Assembly (NCBI RefSeq): GCF_016919245.1
Contig: NZ_JAFEJA010000001.1
Span: forward strand, 992,001 to 1,056,000
Length of the DNA: 64,000 bases
Source of the DNA: Streptomyces zhihengii
GTDB lineage: Bacteria; Actinomycetota; Actinomycetes; Streptomycetales; Streptomycetaceae
Direction: 5' to 3'
Shown: positions 60,119 to 64,000 of the stretch, piece after piece
Layout: every line of letters begins with the position of its first letter
Numbering within the stretch: the stretch's first letter is position 1
Program-made: the position numbers and the translations under genes
Notes under the pieces: generated by a model
Database searches by the model: none
The model's input: only the letters and a program-made list of their open reading frames with translations
What the model was told of the DNA's origin: nothing

Positions 60119-61047
60119 TCACTCAGGACACCACCCGTTCCCCCGACCTCTCCGCCACGGCCGCCGGCCCCGACCGCGCGGGCTCCGGTCCGGCAGGCCG
60201 GCCGCCCGTCAGCCGCCGCAGGAAGAAGAACCGCGCGTGGGACGAGGTCCCCCGCTGGCACATCTACCTCCCGCTCGGCATCTACCTGATCTTCACCCTG
60301 GTCCCGTTCTACTGGATCCTGCTCTTCGCGCTCCGTCCGACGGGCTCGACGTCGCTGGTTCCCTGGCCGCTGACGTTCGACCACTTCGAGAAGGTGTGGA
60401 CGGACCGCTCGTTCGCCACCTACTTCGAGAACAGCCTGATCACGGGTGTCGCCACACTGATCATGACGACCCTGGTCGCCCTGGCGGGCGGCTACGCCCT
60501 CGCCCGCTTCGACTTCAAGGTCAAGCGGTGGTTCATGCTGGCGCTGCTGTGCTCGCAGTTCGTGCCCGGCGCGCTGCTGCTGGTGCCGCTGTTCCAGATC
60601 TTCGCCGACCTCAGCCTGATCAACTCGCTGATGAGCGTGATCATCGCGGAGACGGTCTTCCAGCTCCCGTTGTCCATCATCCTGATCAGCGGCTTCATCC
60701 GGAACGTGCCGTACTCCCTGGAGGAGGCCGCCTGGGTGGACGGGTGCAGCAGGTTCACCGCCTTCCGGGTCGTGGTCCTGCCGATGCTCCGGCCGGGCCT
60801 GGTGGCCGTCGGCTCCTTCGCCTTCGTCCACTCCTGGAACCACTTCCTGTTCGCCCTGATGTTCCTCAACAGCCAGGACAAGCAGACGATCCCGGTCGGC
60901 CTCAACACCCTGATGGGCGCGGACAGCGTCGACCTCGGCGCGCTGGCGGCCGGCGGTGTCATCGCCGCCGTCCCGGTGGTCATCGTGTTCGCCTTCATCC
61001 AGAAGTGGCTGGTCACCGGCTTCAGCGCGGGGGCGGTGAAGGGATGA
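60115..61047 (+). CDS. Sugar ABC transporter permease (CUT1, MalG-like)
   Basis: A 310-aa MalG-type permease. Six helices start with WHIYLPLGIYLIFTLVPFYW; contact motif YSLEEAAWVDGCSRFTAFRVVVLP; C terminus FIQKWLVTGFSAGAVKG. GTG 60115 overlaps the preceding stop and its own stop overlaps the Gfo/Idh gene (ATGA). As with the first transporter, the energy-coupling ATPase is presumably a shared MsiK-type protein. Confidence 0.92.
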   Translation: MITQDTTRSPDLSATAAGPDRAGSGPAGRPPVSRRRKKNRAWDEVPRWHIYLPLGIYLIFTLVPFYWILLFALRPTGSTSLVPWPLTFDHFEKVWTDRSFATYFENSLITGVATLIMTTLVALAGGYALARFDFKVKRWFMLALLCSQFVPGALLLVPLFQIFADLSLINSLMSVIIAETVFQLPLSIILISGFIRNVPYSLEEAAWVDGCSRFTAFRVVVLPMLRPGLVAVGSFAFVHSWNHFLFALMFLNSQDKQTIPVGLNTLMGADSVDLGALAAGGVIAAVPVVIVFAFIQKWLVTGFSAGAVKG

Positions 61048-62225
61048 GCGGCGCGAGCCTGCCCCTGCCGGTCGTCCTGGCGGGCGCCCGCGGCCACGGC
61101 CGGGTCCACCTGGAGAACATCCGCAGGCTCCAGCACGCGGGCCTGGTCCGCCTGGCCGGCGTCTGCGAACTGCGGCCGCTGACGGACGAGGAGCTCGGCT
61201 CCCCGGGCGAACCGGTCGCGCAGTCCGACGACTTCGACGGACTGCTGGCCTCCACCGGCGCGCGGATCGCGGTGATCTGCACACCGATCCAGACCCACAC
61301 CGACCTGGCGCTCACCGCCGCCCGGCGGGGTGTGCACCTGCTGCTGGAGAAGCCGCCGGCCCCGTCGTACGCCGACTTCCGCCGGATGGCCGACGGGGTG
61401 CGGGCGGCGGGGGTGGCCTGCCAGATCGGCTTCCAGTCGCTGGGCTCCGACGCCGTCGCCGCCGTCCGCGGCCTGGTCGCGGACGGGGCGGTCGGCGAGG
61501 TGCGCGGGGTCGGCGCGGCGGGCGCGTGGGTCCGCGGCGAGGCGTACTTCCACCGTGCGCCGTGGGCCGGCCGGCGCCGGCTGGACGGCGTGGACGTCGT
61601 CGACGGCGCGCTGACCAACCCGCTCGCCCACGCGGTGGCCACGGCACTCGCGCTGGACGGCAGCGTGCACACCGAGGACGTCGCGGACGTGGAGCCGGAG
61701 CTGTTCCGGGCGAACGCGATCGAGTCGGACGACACCTCGTGCGTGCGGGTCACCACCGCGCGCGGCGGCCGGGTGACGATCGCGGCGACGCTGTGCGCCG
61801 AGACCGCGGCCGAGCCGTACGTCATGGTGCACGGCGACCGGGGCCGGATCACCTTCTGGTACAAGCAGGACCGGGTGCTCCTCCAGCGGGCCGGGCACGG
61901 CCCGGTGGAGACCGTCCACGGCAGGACCGACCTGCTGGAGAACCTGGTCTCCCATCTCACCGACGGGACGGACCTGCTGGTCCCGCCGGAGGCGACCGGC
62001 GCGTTCATGCGGGTCGTGGAGGCCGTGCGCACCGCGCCCGACCCGGTGGCGCTGCCCGACGGCGCCTGGCGCCCGGAGCCCTTCGGCGACGGGGCACGCC
62101 GCGTCGTCGCCGGGGTGGACGCGCTGGTCGCCGCGAGCGCCGAACGCACCGCGCTCTTCTCCGAGCTGGGCGCCGACTGGGCCCGCCCCGCCGCGCTGCG
62201 CCAGGTGCAGGGGGCGGGCCGGTGA
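61044..62225 (+). CDS. Gfo/Idh/MocA-family oxidoreductase
   Basis: A 393-aa NAD(P)-dependent sugar oxidoreductase. N-terminal Rossmann fold (VVLAGARGHGRVHLENIR) is slightly unusual because the typical GxGxxG reads GARGHG. VICTPIQTHTDLALTAARRGVHLLLEKPPAPS contains the EKP motif that carries the family's catalytic Lys. The C-terminal half is the (beta) substrate domain. With the dehydratase and aldolase genes it could oxidise the sugar to its lactone or act on a glycoside. Fully overlapped with neighbours (ATGA, GTGA). Confidence 0.9.
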   Translation: MSGASLPLPVVLAGARGHGRVHLENIRRLQHAGLVRLAGVCELRPLTDEELGSPGEPVAQSDDFDGLLASTGARIAVICTPIQTHTDLALTAARRGVHLLLEKPPAPSYADFRRMADGVRAAGVACQIGFQSLGSDAVAAVRGLVADGAVGEVRGVGAAGAWVRGEAYFHRAPWAGRRRLDGVDVVDGALTNPLAHAVATALALDGSVHTEDVADVEPELFRANAIESDDTSCVRVTTARGGRVTIAATLCAETAAEPYVMVHGDRGRITFWYKQDRVLLQRAGHGPVETVHGRTDLLENLVSHLTDGTDLLVPPEATGAFMRVVEAVRTAPDPVALPDGAWRPEPFGDGARRVVAGVDALVAASAERTALFSELGADWARPAALRQVQGAGR

Positions 62226-63061
62226 CGGCGACGACGGTGCTGAGCTGCGCGGGGCGCCCGGTCGCCCACTACGCCACGGCCGCGGTGACCGAACGGCGCT
62301 GCTCCCCGCGGCCCGCCCTGCACCCGGTGCGCACCCCGGCGGGGGTCACGGTGACCGAGCTGATGCCCGCGGACCATGTGCACCACCTGGGCGCGGGAGT
62401 GGCCGTCCCCGATGTGGCGGGGCACAACTTCTGGGGCGGGCGCACCTTCGTCCGCGACCAGGGCCCCACCGAGCTCGACAACCACGGCGAGCAGCGGCAC
62501 GACGGGTTCAAGCTGCACGACCGGGACGGCTTCGTCGAGGAGCTGAGCTGGGTCGCGGACGGGCGGCGGCTGCTGCGGGAGCACCGCACGGTCGCGGTCA
62601 CCGCGCTGGGCGAATCGGCCTGGGCGCTGGACCTGACGTTCTCGCTGACGAACACCACCGGCGAGGAGGTGTCGATCGGCTCGCCCGCCACCAACGGGCG
62701 GCCGGGCGCCGGGTACGGCGGCTTCTTCTGGCGGGCGCCGAAGGAGGCGACACGGGCCCGGGTGTTCACCGCGGACGCCGAGGGCGAGGAGGCCGTGCAC
62801 GGCCGGTGCGCCGACTGGCTGGCGCTGGCGGGCGAGGAGTGGACGCTGGTGTTCGCCGGGGCCACGGCGCGGACCCGGGAGGACCCCTGGTTCGTGCGCA
62901 CCGCCGAGTACCCGGGTGTCGGGTCCTCGCTCGCCGCGGACGACCGGCTGCCGGTCACGGCGGGCGGGACGGTGGTGCGCCGGATCGTCACCGTCGTCGC
63001 CGACGGGCGCCTCGACCGCGACGGCGCCGCCGCCCTGGTGCGGAAGGCGGTGACGGCGTGA
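62222..63061 (+). CDS. DUF6807 (PmoA-like) family protein
   Basis: A 279-aa protein of the DUF6807 family, found widely next to Gfo/Idh genes and glycoside hydrolases. Recognisable are LMPADHVHHLGAGVAVPDVAGHNFWGGRTFV, GEQRHDGF and SPATNGRPGAGYGGFFWRAP. Several conserved His suggest a metal- or sugar-binding site, but no reaction is established. The old label methane oxygenase PmoA for this family is misleading. GTG 62222 overlaps the Gfo/Idh stop; its stop overlaps the GH43 start. Confidence 0.82.
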   Translation: MTATTVLSCAGRPVAHYATAAVTERRCSPRPALHPVRTPAGVTVTELMPADHVHHLGAGVAVPDVAGHNFWGGRTFVRDQGPTELDNHGEQRHDGFKLHDRDGFVEELSWVADGRRLLREHRTVAVTALGESAWALDLTFSLTNTTGEEVSIGSPATNGRPGAGYGGFFWRAPKEATRARVFTADAEGEEAVHGRCADWLALAGEEWTLVFAGATARTREDPWFVRTAEYPGVGSSLAADDRLPVTAGGTVVRRIVTVVADGRLDRDGAAALVRKAVTA

Positions 63062-64000
63062 TCAGCGCGGACCTCGGGGACGGCACGTACCGCAATCCGG
63101 TGCTCGCGGCCGACTGGTCGGACCCGGACGTGGTGCGGGTCGGCGACGACTACTACCTGACCGCGTCCAGCTTCGGCCGGGTGCCGGGGCTGCCGCTGCT
63201 GCACTCCACCGACCTGGTCAACTGGACGCTGGTGGGGCACGCGCTGCACCGGCTGGAGCCCGCCGCCGCGTTCTCCGTGCCCCGGCACGACTGCGGGGTG
63301 TGGGCGCCGTCCATCCGGCACCACGACGGCCGCCTGTGGATCTTCTGGGGCGACCCGGACCACGGCATCTGGCAGGTCAACGCGCCCGGGGTGCGCGGCC
63401 CGTGGACACAGCCGCACCTGGTGAAGGCGGGACGCGGACTGATCGACCCGTGTCCGCTGTGGGACGAGGAGTCGGGCGAGGCGTATCTGGTGCACGCCTG
63501 GGCCAAGTCCCGCTCGGGGATCAAGAACCGGCTGACGGGGCACCGGATGCGGCTCGACGGCACCGGTCTCCTCGACGAGGGCACCACCGTCGTGGACGCC
63601 GACCTGATCCCGGGCTGGTTCACCCTGGAGGGCCCGAAGCTGTACCGGCACGACGGCTGGTTCTGGATCCTGGCCCCGGCCGGCGGTGTCACCAACGGCT
63701 GGCAGGGCGCGCTGCGTTCGAAGGACTTCTTCGGCCCCTACGAGGAGCGGATCGTCCTGGAGCAGGGTGCGACCGACGTCAACGGGCCGCACCAGGGCGG
63801 CTGGGTGCGCACCCGGTTCGGCGAGGACTGGTTCCTGCACTTCCAGGAGCGCGGTGCCTACGGCCGGCTGGTGCACCTCCAGCCGATGCAGTGGGGCGAG
63901 GACGGCTGGCCGGTGCTCGGGGACGGCGGGTCGCCGGTGCTGGTGCACCCCAAGCCGGACCTGCCCGCGCGCCCGCCGTCGGCGCCGGCGACCGACGACG
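63058..64000 (+). CDS. GH43 beta-xylosidase/arabinofuranosidase (3' truncated)
   Basis: The frame from GTG 63058 (GTGA overlap with the previous stop) is open to the end of the window, so the gene is cut off; 314 codons are visible. Opening YRNPVLAADWSDPDVVRVGDDYYLTASSF contains the general base Asp, LIDPCPLWDEE the pKa-modulating Asp, and GWFTLEGPKLYRHDGWFWI the acid Glu of family 43. The layout fits the GH43 subfamily with a C-terminal lectin-like domain, which would lie beyond the window. No signal peptide; it probably cleaves xylosyl or arabinosyl residues inside the cell. Confidence 0.9.
   Translation, partial: MISADLGDGTYRNPVLAADWSDPDVVRVGDDYYLTASSFGRVPGLPLLHSTDLVNWTLVGHALHRLEPAAAFSVPRHDCGVWAPSIRHHDGRLWIFWGDPDHGIWQVNAPGVRGPWTQPHLVKAGRGLIDPCPLWDEESGEAYLVHAWAKSRSGIKNRLTGHRMRLDGTGLLDEGTTVVDADLIPGWFTLEGPKLYRHDGWFWILAPAGGVTNGWQGALRSKDFFGPYEERIVLEQGATDVNGPHQGGWVRTRFGEDWFLHFQERGAYGRLVHLQPMQWGEDGWPVLGDGGSPVLVHPKPDLPARPPSAPATDD

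Overview
The window comes from the chromosome of a Streptomyces-like actinomycete. The evidence is very high GC with third-position bias, many GTG starts and ATGA/GTGA gene overlaps, AGGAGG-type ribosome binding sites, rare TTA (bldA-type) codons in only a few genes, and a gene set typical of the genus (LAL and NarL-type regulators, Tat lipoproteins, CUT1 sugar transporters without their own ATPase, class III lanthipeptide machinery). I see no tRNA, rRNA, CRISPR array, phage gene or transposase.

Layout. 1-567: 3' part of a histone H1-like protein. 609-6053: an AztABCD-type zinc uptake locus with two different AztD-like lipoproteins. It is driven from a compact divergent promoter that carries a Zur-like box. 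6538-11424: a class III lanthipeptide locus of 36-aa precursor, attenuator-like hairpin, LanKC synthetase and ABC exporter, faced by a large LAL regulator (11548-14463). After about 0.9 kb of gene-free, GC-rich low-complexity DNA comes a two-component system (15399-17224) whose kinase starts with two TTA codons. 17502-21235: TetR regulators, an MpaB/DUF2236 oxygenase, a DUF7144 membrane protein and a Zn-ribbon/OB-fold protein. 21360-23226: etfBA. Three near-identical palindromes tie the second TetR to both etfBA and the Zn-ribbon gene. 23488-26090: an AurF-like di-iron oxygenase with its ferredoxin/ferredoxin reductase. 26400-29426: DoxX, Ada-AlkA DNA repair glycosylase and a TetR-like regulator. 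29508-33930: a three-gene glycerol-type operon (FGGY kinase, FAD dehydrogenase, FAD/NAD disulfide-type oxidoreductase). 34491-37157: a hypothetical protein and an APC amino-acid permease.

From 37319 to the end, most of the DNA is a plant-polysaccharide (hemicellulose) utilisation region. A LacI-family regulator at 37319 has the palindrome GAAGCGCTTC at its own promoter. The same palindrome recurs before the sugar ABC transporter, the GH3 enzyme, the GH31 alpha-xylosidase and the GntR operon, with a degenerate copy before the second transporter. The enzymes GH31, GH3, GH42, GH43 and a CE2-like acetyl esterase trim substituted (acetylated) xylo- or gluco-oligosaccharides taken up by the transporters. 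A DHDPS-family aldolase and an IlvD/Edd dehydratase suggest an oxidative, non-phosphorylating route for a sugar acid, and Gfo/Idh and DUF6807 proteins complete the operon. Two genes inside this region do not obviously fit. One is a secreted subtilase (50139). The other is a Tat-exported, membrane-anchored protein with a zinc deaminase signature and a TTA codon (38517).

The least expected structures are: the esterase gene 51755-52861, bracketed by about 183-bp inverted repeats like a mobile cassette; the unexplained secreted deaminase-like protein; the unusual lanthipeptide precursor; and the leaderless divergent zinc promoter.
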